Below, in pieces: positions 47,273 to 54,431 of a DNA stretch of 64,000 bases. Below the pieces are notes generated by a model. The model was not told the DNA's origin. It worked only from the letters and a program-made list of their open reading frames with translations, and searched no databases. The stretch lies in the NCBI RefSeq assembly GCF_040784935.1, contig NZ_CP160680.1, positions 4,659,802-4,723,801 on the forward strand, written 5' to 3'. How positions within the stretch are numbered: the stretch's first letter is position 1; each line of letters begins with the position of its first letter. The translations under genes were made by a program, and so were the position numbers. Source of the DNA: Lewinella sp. LCG006. GTDB taxonomy: Bacteria > Bacteroidota > Bacteroidia > Chitinophagales > Saprospiraceae.

Positions 47273-47318
47273 CAAAGCGGCGGTATCCAATCAGGGTGCC
47301 GCCGCTTTGTATTTGTGG
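47273..47318 (+). terminator. Terminator after the second giant protein
   Basis: CAAAGCGGCGG (47273-47283) pairs perfectly over 11 bp with CCGCCGCTTTG (47299-47309), followed by a moderately T-rich TATTTGT. Confidence 0.75.
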
Positions 47319-47347
47319 CACAGACTTACTACAATACCTTATCTTTG
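47313..47347 (+). promoter_or_regulatory. Candidate promoter of the isoaspartyl peptidase gene
   Basis: TATCTTTG at 47340-47347 matches TAnnTTTG, and TTG at 47313-47315 lies 24 nt before it, slightly long for the consensus. The start codon follows 51 nt later. Confidence 0.4.
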
Positions 47348-47398
47348 CTAGTAGGAAAGGTCTACTGCTTCAAATTTTCAGAAAGAAAAAATACCATC

Positions 47399-48460
47399 AT
47401 GTTGAGAAATACCATTACCATTTTCCTTCTTGCACTATTATTTTGGACATGTGAAGCTCCTCAGGGAGAGGCTACTGATAAGACGGCAACCAATCAGGAA
47501 ACAATGAAGACCGCAACAACCCCAGCAGCATATGCTATTGTTATCCACGGCGGAGCCGGTACCATCCTGCGTTCTGATTTAACGCCCGAACAGGATGCTG
47601 CCTACCGTGAAGCACTTAATGCTGCGCTTGATATTGGGGAGGAAATCCTAAAAAACGGTGGTACAGCTATTGATGCAGTAGAGCAAACGATCCATTTTAT
47701 GGAAGATTCTCCACTTTTTAATGCGGGTAAAGGAGCCGTTTTTAACCACGATGGCCACAATGAAATGGATGCCTCCTTGATGATGGGTAAGGGTAGAATG
47801 GCTGGGGCTGTAGGTGGCGTTTCAAACATCAAACATCCTATTTCGGCAGCACGAGCAGTTATGGAAAAGTCGCCTCATGTACTCCTTACGGGCAAAGGAG
47901 CTGAAACGTTTGCTGCTGAGCAAGGCCTGGAAATAGTGGATCCTTCCTACTTCTTTACCCAGCGCCGTTGGGATGCGCTGCAAAATGCACTTGCTCGCGA
48001 AAAGGAAGAAGGAGAAGCCCAGGTAGAATTGGATCATAACGAACGAAAAAAAGGTACCGTCGGCTGTGTAGCCCTGGACAAAGAAGGAAACATTGTTGCG
48101 GGTACCTCCACAGGAGGGATGACCAACAAGCGGTGGAATCGCCTGGGAGATTCCCCAATTATCGGAGCAGGTACTTTTGCGGATAATGCTACCTGTGGCG
48201 TTAGTTGTACCGGACACGGAGAATTCTTTATCCGTTGGGCCGTAGCCTATGATGTAGCAGCGCGGATGGCATATAAAGGCGTAGATCTGAATACCGCAGC
48301 CGACGAAGTCGTCAATGGTGAGTTGGTAAAAGCGGGCGGCGAAGGCGGCCTGATAGCCTTGGACAAAATGGGTAATATAGCGATGCCTTTTAATTCCGAA
48401 GGCATGTACCGAGGCTACGCCAAACCCGGCGAAAGAGTCGTGGCGATTTACAAAGAGTAA
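47399..48460 (+). CDS. Isoaspartyl peptidase / L-asparaginase lipoprotein
   Basis: 353 residues from the ATG at 47399 (MLRNTITIFLLALLFWTCEAP). A frame opening at 47315 would bury the signal peptide. The lipobox ends WTC at about residue 18, so the enzyme is lipid-anchored. The Ntn-hydrolase fold of plant-type asparaginases is clear: IVIHGGAGT, FNAGKGAVF, and the self-cleavage site KGTVGCVALD with the nucleophilic threonine, then STGGMTNKRWNRLGDSPIIGAGT. It removes isoaspartyl residues from peptides or hydrolyses asparagine. Confidence 0.93.
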   Translation: MLRNTITIFLLALLFWTCEAPQGEATDKTATNQETMKTATTPAAYAIVIHGGAGTILRSDLTPEQDAAYREALNAALDIGEEILKNGGTAIDAVEQTIHFMEDSPLFNAGKGAVFNHDGHNEMDASLMMGKGRMAGAVGGVSNIKHPISAARAVMEKSPHVLLTGKGAETFAAEQGLEIVDPSYFFTQRRWDALQNALAREKEEGEAQVELDHNERKKGTVGCVALDKEGNIVAGTSTGGMTNKRWNRLGDSPIIGAGTFADNATCGVSCTGHGEFFIRWAVAYDVAARMAYKGVDLNTAADEVVNGELVKAGGEGGLIALDKMGNIAMPFNSEGMYRGYAKPGERVVAIYKE

Positions 48461-48485
48461 AGATTTAATAAAAATAATCCTCTTT

Positions 48486-48519
48486 AATTCCTATTGTTTT
48501 AGTAGGAATTGTATTTTTG
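48486..48519 (+). promoter_or_regulatory. Promoter with overlapping palindrome, sulfate-activation operon
   Basis: AATTCCTA (48486-48493) and TAGGAATT (48503-48510) form a perfect 8-bp dyad with a 9-nt spacer. It abuts a -7-like TATTTTTG at 48512-48519; TTG at 48494-48496 lies inside the dyad, 15 nt before the -7 box. This is a likely operator placed to block the cys operon promoter. The CCTA...TAGG form is compatible with Rrf2-type regulators, but no regulator gene is present here. Confidence 0.5.
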
Positions 48520-48540
48520 CCGAGCTAAATAAATACAAGC

Positions 48541-48777
48541 ATGACAGAAGTACTCAGAGAATCTCGTTTAAGGAGCGCGCTAAAAGCACTAAGCTGGCGG
48601 GTGGTAGCTACCTCTACCATTATTGTTATCGCTCTTTTTACGACCGGCGATATAGAAATGGCCCTGGAAATAGGGTTTATAGAATTTTTCATCAAATTTG
48701 CGCTTTATTACCTGCACGAAAGAGCATGGCAGCTGGCTCCGCGTGGCTCCGTTCGCAAACTGGCAGGTAAGAAATAG
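48541..48777 (+). CDS. DUF2061 domain membrane protein
   Basis: 78 residues with two short hydrophobic helices (about 20-38 and 45-58) and the family motif RSALKALSWRVVATSTI followed by KFALYYLHERAW. DUF2061 proteins are small inner-membrane proteins often found beside sulfate-assimilation genes, sometimes fused to CysC. Here it is the first gene of the cysC-cysD-cysN operon, 28 nt before cysC. Its precise role is unknown. Confidence 0.88.
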   Translation: MTEVLRESRLRSALKALSWRVVATSTIIVIALFTTGDIEMALEIGFIEFFIKFALYYLHERAWQLAPRGSVRKLAGKK

Positions 48778-48805
48778 TGATAGAAGATAAAGAACTAAAG
48801 CTTAA

Positions 48806-49411
48806 ATGGCAACGGAAAATATTCATCCTATATTTGATCGCCTGCTCACAAGAGAAGAGCGCGAAGATCGTTTGCAACAACGTGCAAAAGTGCTCTGGCT
48901 GACGGGATTGTCGGGTTCTGGGAAAAGCACCATTGCCCAAGGTCTGGAGCATCGTTTGTTTGCTGAGGGCTATTTCCCTCAAGTATTAGACGGCGATAAT
49001 ATTCGCACCGGGATCAATAACAACTTAGGCTTTAGTTTGGAGGATCGCGAGGAAAATATTCGCCGAATTGCGGAGGTGGCTAAGCTGTATTTGAATTCTG
49101 GTGTTGTTGTTCTTTGTTCTTTTATCAGTCCTACCAAAGAAATACGCCAACAAGCGGAAGCCATCATTGGTAAAGAAGACTTCCTGGAAATCTTTATTGA
49201 CACACCTTTGGAAGTCTGTGAAGCTCGGGATGTGAAAGGCCTTTACGCCAAGGCCCGCCGTGGTGAAATCAAAGGCTTTACGGGGATCGACTCCCCTTAT
49301 GAGGCCCCTAAAGACGCCTTTTTAACCGTACCAACGAAAGAAATGACCGTAGAAGAGGCTGTAGCAAAGGTTTATGCCGCTTTGCTCCCGGTGATCTCTT
49401 TACCCCAATAA
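48806..49411 (+). CDS. cysC: Adenylylsulfate kinase
   Basis: 201 residues. It phosphorylates APS to PAPS with ATP. Walker A GLSGSGKST lies at 34-42. The DGDNIRTGINNNLGFS substrate-binding segment and the ARDVKGLYAKARRGEIKGFTG lid region are typical. It lies in the operon with the two sulfate adenylyltransferase subunits. Confidence 0.95.
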   Translation: MATENIHPIFDRLLTREEREDRLQQRAKVLWLTGLSGSGKSTIAQGLEHRLFAEGYFPQVLDGDNIRTGINNNLGFSLEDREENIRRIAEVAKLYLNSGVVVLCSFISPTKEIRQQAEAIIGKEDFLEIFIDTPLEVCEARDVKGLYAKARRGEIKGFTGIDSPYEAPKDAFLTVPTKEMTVEEAVAKVYAALLPVISLPQ

Positions 49412-49438
49412 AAAACCATCGACAAAAAATAAATATCT

Positions 49439-50347
49439 ATGTCAAGTGGCTATCACGTCAACCATCTACGCGAATTAGAAGCGGAATCGATCTTCATTCT
49501 TCGCGAGGTGGCGGCACAATTCGAAAACCCAGTACTTCTCTTTAGTGGTGGGAAAGACAGTATCCTTATGGCTTACCTGGCCAGAAAGGCATTCTATCCC
49601 GCACGGATTCCTTTTCCTTTATTGCACATTGATACGGGACATAATTTTCCGGAAACCCTTCAGTTTCGGGATCAACTGGTGGAAGATTACGGTGCTCGCC
49701 TGATTGTAGGCTCGGTACAGGCCGCCATCGACAACAAGGAGTTGATCGAAGAGAAAGGCTATAATGCGAGTCGTAATTATCTGCAAACCCACGTATTGCT
49801 AGACTCGCTGGAGAAAGGAAAGTACGATGCCGCCTTGGGTGGTGGTCGCCGTGATGAGGAAAAGGCTCGTGCTAAGGAACGTTTCTTCAGTCATCGCGAT
49901 GAATTCGGGCAGTGGGATCCTAAAAATCAGCGCCCTGAATTGTGGAACCTCTTCAATGGTAAGAAACACTATGGCGAGCACTTCCGGGTATTTCCCATCA
50001 GTAACTGGACGGAACTGGACGTATGGCAGTACCTCGCCATGGAAAACGTGCCGCTGCCGAGTTTGTATTTCGCACACAAGCGTGAAGTGATTCGTCGTGA
50101 TGGTATTCTCCTCGCTGATTGTGAATACATCCCTAAGAAGCCTACCGAAACGGTAGAAACGATGATGGTACGTTGTCGGACGATTGGTGATATGACCTGT
50201 ACCGGCGTTTGGGAATCAGAAGCTACTACTGTGGAAGAAATCATCCAGGAAGTCGCTACCGCCCGCCAAACAGAGCGGGGAGGCAGAACGGATGATAAAC
50301 GTTCCGAAACAGCAATGGAAGATCGCAAAAAGCAGGGTTATTTTTAA
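49439..50347 (+). CDS. cysD: Sulfate adenylyltransferase subunit 2
   Basis: 302 residues. This PAPS-reductase-like (PP-loop) ATPase subunit adenylates sulfate to APS. The PP-loop SGGKDS is at about residues 36-41 and the GGGRRDEEKARAKERFFSHR segment is highly conserved in CysD. It begins 27 nt after cysC and is followed by cysN, its GTPase partner. Confidence 0.95.
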   Translation: MSSGYHVNHLRELEAESIFILREVAAQFENPVLLFSGGKDSILMAYLARKAFYPARIPFPLLHIDTGHNFPETLQFRDQLVEDYGARLIVGSVQAAIDNKELIEEKGYNASRNYLQTHVLLDSLEKGKYDAALGGGRRDEEKARAKERFFSHRDEFGQWDPKNQRPELWNLFNGKKHYGEHFRVFPISNWTELDVWQYLAMENVPLPSLYFAHKREVIRRDGILLADCEYIPKKPTETVETMMVRCRTIGDMTCTGVWESEATTVEEIIQEVATARQTERGGRTDDKRSETAMEDRKKQGYF

Positions 50348-50444
50348 AGGTTGGAAGAGTTGGTTAGTGTAAGCGTGTAAACGTTTCGACCATTTAGTGA
50401 TGTCTTTCAACAATGGCTACCCCGATAATAGGAGGGGAGAAAAA

Positions 50445-51710
50445 ATGAATAAAATGTCAGAGCAACATACAGAGTTATTACGTTTTTCAACGGCAGGCAG
50501 TGTAGATGACGGAAAGTCTACGCTGATTGGCCGTTTGCTTTACGATAGCAAATCTATTTTTGAAGACCAGTACGAAACCATTCGCGAAACCACGGCGCGC
50601 CGCGGAGAGGAAGGTGTCAATTTAGCACTGCTGACCGATGGTCTGAAAGCCGAGCGGGAGCAGGGTATTACCATCGATGTCGCCTACCGTTATTTCGCTA
50701 CGCCACGCCGTAAGTTTATTATCGCGGATACGCCTGGGCACATTCAGTATACCCGCAACATGGTGACGGGAGCTTCTACTGCCAATGTCGCCTTGATCCT
50801 CATTGATGCCCGCCATGGTATTGTCGAGCAGACACGTCGTCACGCCTTCATTGCCAGCCTCTTGCAAATCCCTCACCTGGTCGTGTGTATCAATAAAATG
50901 GACTTGGTTGATTACAGCGAAGAGGTTTACGAGAAGATCAAGGAGGAGTTTTCTGAATTCAGTTATAAACTGGACGTGAAGGATGTTCACTTTATTCCTA
51001 TCTCTGCCCTCAAGGGCGATAATGTGGTAGACAAATCTACCAACATGGATTGGTACGGAGGCTCTACTTTGCTGTATTATCTTGAAAACGTACACATTGG
51101 TAGTGATGACAATTTTATCGACTGCCGCTTCCCTGTACAGTTTGTGGTGCGCCCCAATACGGATGAATTCCATGATTACCGCGGCTATGCTGGCCGGGTA
51201 GCTGGAGGTGTTTTCAAAAAGGGGGATAAAGTGATGGTTCTTCCTTCCGGCTTCACTTCTGAAATCACGAAAATCGACACCTTCGATGGAGAGCTGGAAG
51301 AAGCCTTTCCTCCGATGTCGGTGACCTTACTTCTGAAGGATGATATTGACGTCAGCCGCGGCGACATGATCGTTCGAGAAAACAACATTCCCGAGGTAAG
51401 CCAGGATCTGGAATTGATGATTTGTTGGTTTCATGAAAAACCCCTTCAAGCACGTGGTAAGTACGGGATTAAACATACCACCCAAGATGCCCGTTGTGTG
51501 ATCAAAGATATTCGCTACAAACTGAATATCAATACTTTGCATCGTAATGAAGAGGATCTGAATATCGGTATGAACGATATTGCCCGGGTGGTTATCCGGA
51601 CGACGAAGCCCTTGTTTACCGATATCTATCGTCGGAATCGGAATACGGGGAGCATCATCCTTATTGATGAGCAGACCAACGAAACGGTTGCTGCGGGGAT
51701 GGTGATATAA
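50445..51710 (+). CDS. cysN: Sulfate adenylyltransferase subunit 1 (GTPase)
   Basis: 421 residues from the ATG at 50445, chosen because a strong purine-rich site (GGAGGGGAGA) lies just before it; upstream starts at 50397 and 50400 lack one. G1 is GSVDDGKST, G3 DTPGHIQY and G4 NKMD, and EF-Tu-like beta-barrel domains fill the C-terminal half. GTP hydrolysis drives APS formation by CysD. CysC is not fused to the C terminus; it is encoded separately upstream. Confidence 0.94.
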   Translation: MNKMSEQHTELLRFSTAGSVDDGKSTLIGRLLYDSKSIFEDQYETIRETTARRGEEGVNLALLTDGLKAEREQGITIDVAYRYFATPRRKFIIADTPGHIQYTRNMVTGASTANVALILIDARHGIVEQTRRHAFIASLLQIPHLVVCINKMDLVDYSEEVYEKIKEEFSEFSYKLDVKDVHFIPISALKGDNVVDKSTNMDWYGGSTLLYYLENVHIGSDDNFIDCRFPVQFVVRPNTDEFHDYRGYAGRVAGGVFKKGDKVMVLPSGFTSEITKIDTFDGELEEAFPPMSVTLLLKDDIDVSRGDMIVRENNIPEVSQDLELMICWFHEKPLQARGKYGIKHTTQDARCVIKDIRYKLNINTLHRNEEDLNIGMNDIARVVIRTTKPLFTDIYRRNRNTGSIILIDEQTNETVAAGMVI

Positions 51711-51716
51711 GAGGAT

Positions 51717-51766
51717 AGTGAGGTTTGGTGGTAATATCTCTTTATCAAGGTACATCAAACCTCACT
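51717..51766. terminator. Inverted repeat between cysN and the Fic-N gene
   Basis: AGTGAGGTTTG (51717-51727) pairs perfectly with CAAACCTCACT (51756-51766) over 11 bp around a 28-nt loop. It lies between convergent genes and could stop transcription from both sides. The lack of a T-run lowers confidence. Confidence 0.4.
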
Positions 51767-51813
51767 GTACAAAGTAAAGGGTATAGGGTACTTGGTACAA
51801 GCCAGGTCGGGGT

Positions 51814-52302
51814 TTAATCCGCGTTGTCAGTTTTATCTAATTGATCCAAGTGCTGCTGGATAAATTTGGTATGGCGACGGATCTCCGCGTTTACGAAGGC
51901 TTGAATTTCTTTCTCGGTAAGCGTTTGATCGTAATACTTTTCAATTTTCTGATCGTCGCTAAATGGAATTACACACTCTTTTAGGATAAGCTTATGGAGT
52001 TCACGAATAAAGGTTTCAGTTAAAGGGCGATCATCTTTTACAACTTCCAAAATCCAAAGTACAGCTTCATTATGTCCGGTTATTTCTAGATGATCTTTAA
52101 GTGGTTTTCCTTGTGCTGTTATATTGAAAAGGATGAGTGCTCTCGTTTCTCCGTAAGACAGGGTATTTCCCTCTAGATGATTGGAGTGGTAGTTCCAGTC
52201 TAATCTGAATTTTTGCATAATGCGTAGCTCTTCCTCTTTGCTCAGTGGCCTGAGCAAGTCAAGTTGTTTTTTTAAGGAAGTAGCTTCAGCAATTGCATCC
52301 AT
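51814..52302 (-). CDS. Fic N-terminal (inhibitory) domain protein without catalytic core
   Basis: 162 residues. The N-terminal half matches the start of Fic-family AMP-transferases (YHSNHLEGNTLSYGETRALI, then GKPLKDHLEITGHNEAVLWI). It includes an exact inhibitory-helix motif S40-xxx-E44-G45-N46, whose glutamate normally blocks ATP binding in Fic enzymes. The catalytic HxFx(D/E)GN(G)R motif is absent. After ELHKLIL the sequence departs from the family and ends in a charged helix. Either it is a truncated Fic gene or a stand-alone inhibitor or regulator. It lies 68 nt downstream of the antiporter gene on the same strand. Confidence 0.7.
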   Translation of the reverse strand: MDAIAEATSLKKQLDLLRPLSKEEELRIMQKFRLDWNYHSNHLEGNTLSYGETRALILFNITAQGKPLKDHLEITGHNEAVLWILEVVKDDRPLTETFIRELHKLILKECVIPFSDDQKIEKYYDQTLTEKEIQAFVNAEIRRHTKFIQQHLDQLDKTDNAD

Positions 52303-52370
52303 GCTAATTCAGAAATGGGTTGTTAAGAAGATATGCTAATTTAATCATTTTGCAGTAAAAATGGCTATCC

Positions 52371-53678
52371 CTAATGCTTGCCCGAAGCCCCCTCTTCTGC
52401 CTGGTAATCACTAATACTAGGCGCTTTCCATTTCTCGTAGCCCACGGGTTTTTCTTTAGCTTTCTCAATAGCTTTACTACTACGCTGCTTGTCGCGAATC
52501 ATAGCAAAGGTCATGATCAAGCTGGTGCCGATGATAATATCCAAAAGGATGCCTGGCTCAAAACCGGGAATAATAGCCTGTTCGGGAATATCGTAGAAAA
52601 GAAGGATCGTAATTAAACCCCGAGGAGCAATATAGAGTTGCGGAAAAATATCCTTGCCAATAAAAACGCGTAAAAACAGAAAACGAATCAGGTAAATCGA
52701 GGCTACAATGGCCAAACTAATCAGCGTAACTTCTAAACTGGCAATCGACGCCAAAGAGATGGTAAGACCAAAGATGACAAAGAAAAAGGTTCGCACAACA
52801 AAGGCCGATTCCATCGTCACAACGTGGAGCCCCTCGTACATTTGGGAGGCTTTTTCCAAATGCAACCACTGGCCTAACTTACCCTGGAAGAAAATTTTCA
52901 TATTGGCAATCACCAAACCAAATACCAGGATGATAATCAGCGAAGAAAGGTGCATCTTTTTTCCCACGGCATACAACAAAAGGAGTACCGCTATGAGTAA
53001 AAAAAGCTTGGTGTGGCTACGGATATTCTGGAAAATAAGAATGATTAAATAACTGGCAATCACAGCTATACCAATGGTAAGCAGCAGGTTGCCCGAAAAA
53101 TCAAGAATACCACTACCACTGCCATTGCTATGTCCAGCAGCGTCCAGGTTTCCCGTAAGGAAATAGAACATCATAATTCCTAAGATGTCAGAAAAGGTAC
53201 TTTCGTAGATATGAAATTCCTTTTTATCATCTCGCAAAGCAGCTACACTGGGAATGATGATCGCGCTGGAAAGAATGGACAAGGGGGTAGCATACAACCA
53301 GGCCGAAGCCATATCCATGCCAGGTACAAACTGATGCAAAATAAGGGCTGCCGCGTAGGCCGAGGCCAGCAAACTAATCAGGGCAATAAATAAAGCCTTG
53401 ACAATGGGCAGGTATTTGCCGGGTTTTAGCTCCAGCTCCAGCGCAGCTTCCAAGACAATCATGATCAGACCAACCGTGCCAAGAATTTTCAGGACGGGCA
53501 GGAAGTCGGGCCGTTCACCAATGGCGGCATCTAATGCAAATTGCAGCAGAATTCCCAACACAATCAGCATCAATACCGATGGGATATTGGTTTTGCGGGC
53601 GGCTTCTCCGAAGAAAAAAGATAAAATCAGAATGACCGAAGCGCCAATGATCAGCGTATAAGAAGATAATTCTTGCAT
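52371..53678 (-). CDS. Cation:proton antiporter (CPA family)
   Basis: 435 residues from the ATG at 53678 (MQELSSYTLIIGASVILIL). A longer frame to 53774 overlaps the upstream gene and adds a non-hydrophobic leader, so it is rejected. About twelve hydrophobic helices are visible, with the family segments ARKTNIPSVLMLIVLGILLQ, GLIMIVLEAALELELKP and LSSAIIIPSVAAL. It probably exchanges Na+ or K+ for H+ across the inner membrane. There is no TrkA-type regulatory domain; the C-terminal tail is short and polar. It lies 10 nt behind the MscS-like gene. Confidence 0.88.
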   Translation of the reverse strand: MQELSSYTLIIGASVILILSFFFGEAARKTNIPSVLMLIVLGILLQFALDAAIGERPDFLPVLKILGTVGLIMIVLEAALELELKPGKYLPIVKALFIALISLLASAYAAALILHQFVPGMDMASAWLYATPLSILSSAIIIPSVAALRDDKKEFHIYESTFSDILGIMMFYFLTGNLDAAGHSNGSGSGILDFSGNLLLTIGIAVIASYLIILIFQNIRSHTKLFLLIAVLLLLYAVGKKMHLSSLIIILVFGLVIANMKIFFQGKLGQWLHLEKASQMYEGLHVVTMESAFVVRTFFFVIFGLTISLASIASLEVTLISLAIVASIYLIRFLFLRVFIGKDIFPQLYIAPRGLITILLFYDIPEQAIIPGFEPGILLDIIIGTSLIMTFAMIRDKQRSSKAIEKAKEKPVGYEKWKAPSISDYQAEEGASGKH

Positions 53679-53688
53679 AACAGGTCGG

Positions 53689-54426
53689 CTATATTTTGGT
53701 GATTTTGGCAGAAAAATCCTGCTCTTCCAGGCGTTGAATAAGGTCGTTGAGGTGTTTTTCGTCGTGTAAGGCAATCTCTACCCGCCAGGGTTGCTCGGGG
53801 CTATTACCAGCGGTGATCTGGGGGCGGTGTCGCCAATTCAGATAAGGAACCACCTGCAAAAGTTCGCGCAACTGTTCCAGCTTTTTACCTTTATTGTCCG
53901 TCTCCGGGACGTCTACTTTAAGGCGAAAGAAGCTACTGTTTTTCTCCCCAATTACTAGTGTGTAGCCGTCTTTGAGTAAGTCTTCAAAGTTGAGAAAATG
54001 CAGGCCTTTGTTGGTCTGCAAACGCAATCCAAGTCGACCAATATAAGTGATGAGGCCATTAAAGTCCCGATGGCTAAGCCTTGTACCTACATTGAGGCTA
54101 CGGTCAAAAAGCAATATGCGCCCACTGAAATAATTGCGCAATTGCCGCAGGCAGGCCAGTAGTAATAAAATGACCATCAAACCGTGGAAAAATGGTTTGA
54201 TGAGGATGAAATAACTACCGATGACCAATACCACAATAGGTTCGAAAAGCAGCAAACTGTATTGAACAAATCGGTCGAGGACCAGTTGCCAATCTGCTGG
54301 TGCACTGATGCGAACCAGTATTCGATGGGCCAATTGGAGGGCGAAATAGAAGAGTGCTAGTTGTAAACCAATACTCAGTAAACCTCCCCAACTGTAATCG
54401 TAATGTACACGCCACAAATAATCCAT
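53689..54426 (-). CDS. MscS-like membrane protein
   Basis: 245 residues. Three hydrophobic segments lie at about 15-37, 55-78 and 80-92. A soluble region follows with a short beta domain (LSHRDFNGLITYIGRLGLRLQTN, then NFEDLLKDGYTLVIGEKN) reminiscent of the MscS cytoplasmic part, and an alpha/beta tail (WRVEIALHDEKHLNDLIQRL). I infer a mechanosensitive-channel-like fold; sequence identity is not high enough to be sure. It lies 5 nt downstream of the ATPase gene and 10 nt upstream of the antiporter, in one probable operon. Confidence 0.65.
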   Translation of the reverse strand: MDYLWRVHYDYSWGGLLSIGLQLALFYFALQLAHRILVRISAPADWQLVLDRFVQYSLLLFEPIVVLVIGSYFILIKPFFHGLMVILLLLACLRQLRNYFSGRILLFDRSLNVGTRLSHRDFNGLITYIGRLGLRLQTNKGLHFLNFEDLLKDGYTLVIGEKNSSFFRLKVDVPETDNKGKKLEQLRELLQVVPYLNWRHRPQITAGNSPEQPWRVEIALHDEKHLNDLIQRLEEQDFSAKITKI

Positions 54427-54431
54427 GGAGT

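Noticed and set aside
52371..53774. Longer antiporter start at 53774
   Set aside because: The extra 32 residues are polar and overlap the MscS-like gene; the ATG at 53678 begins right before the first membrane helix.
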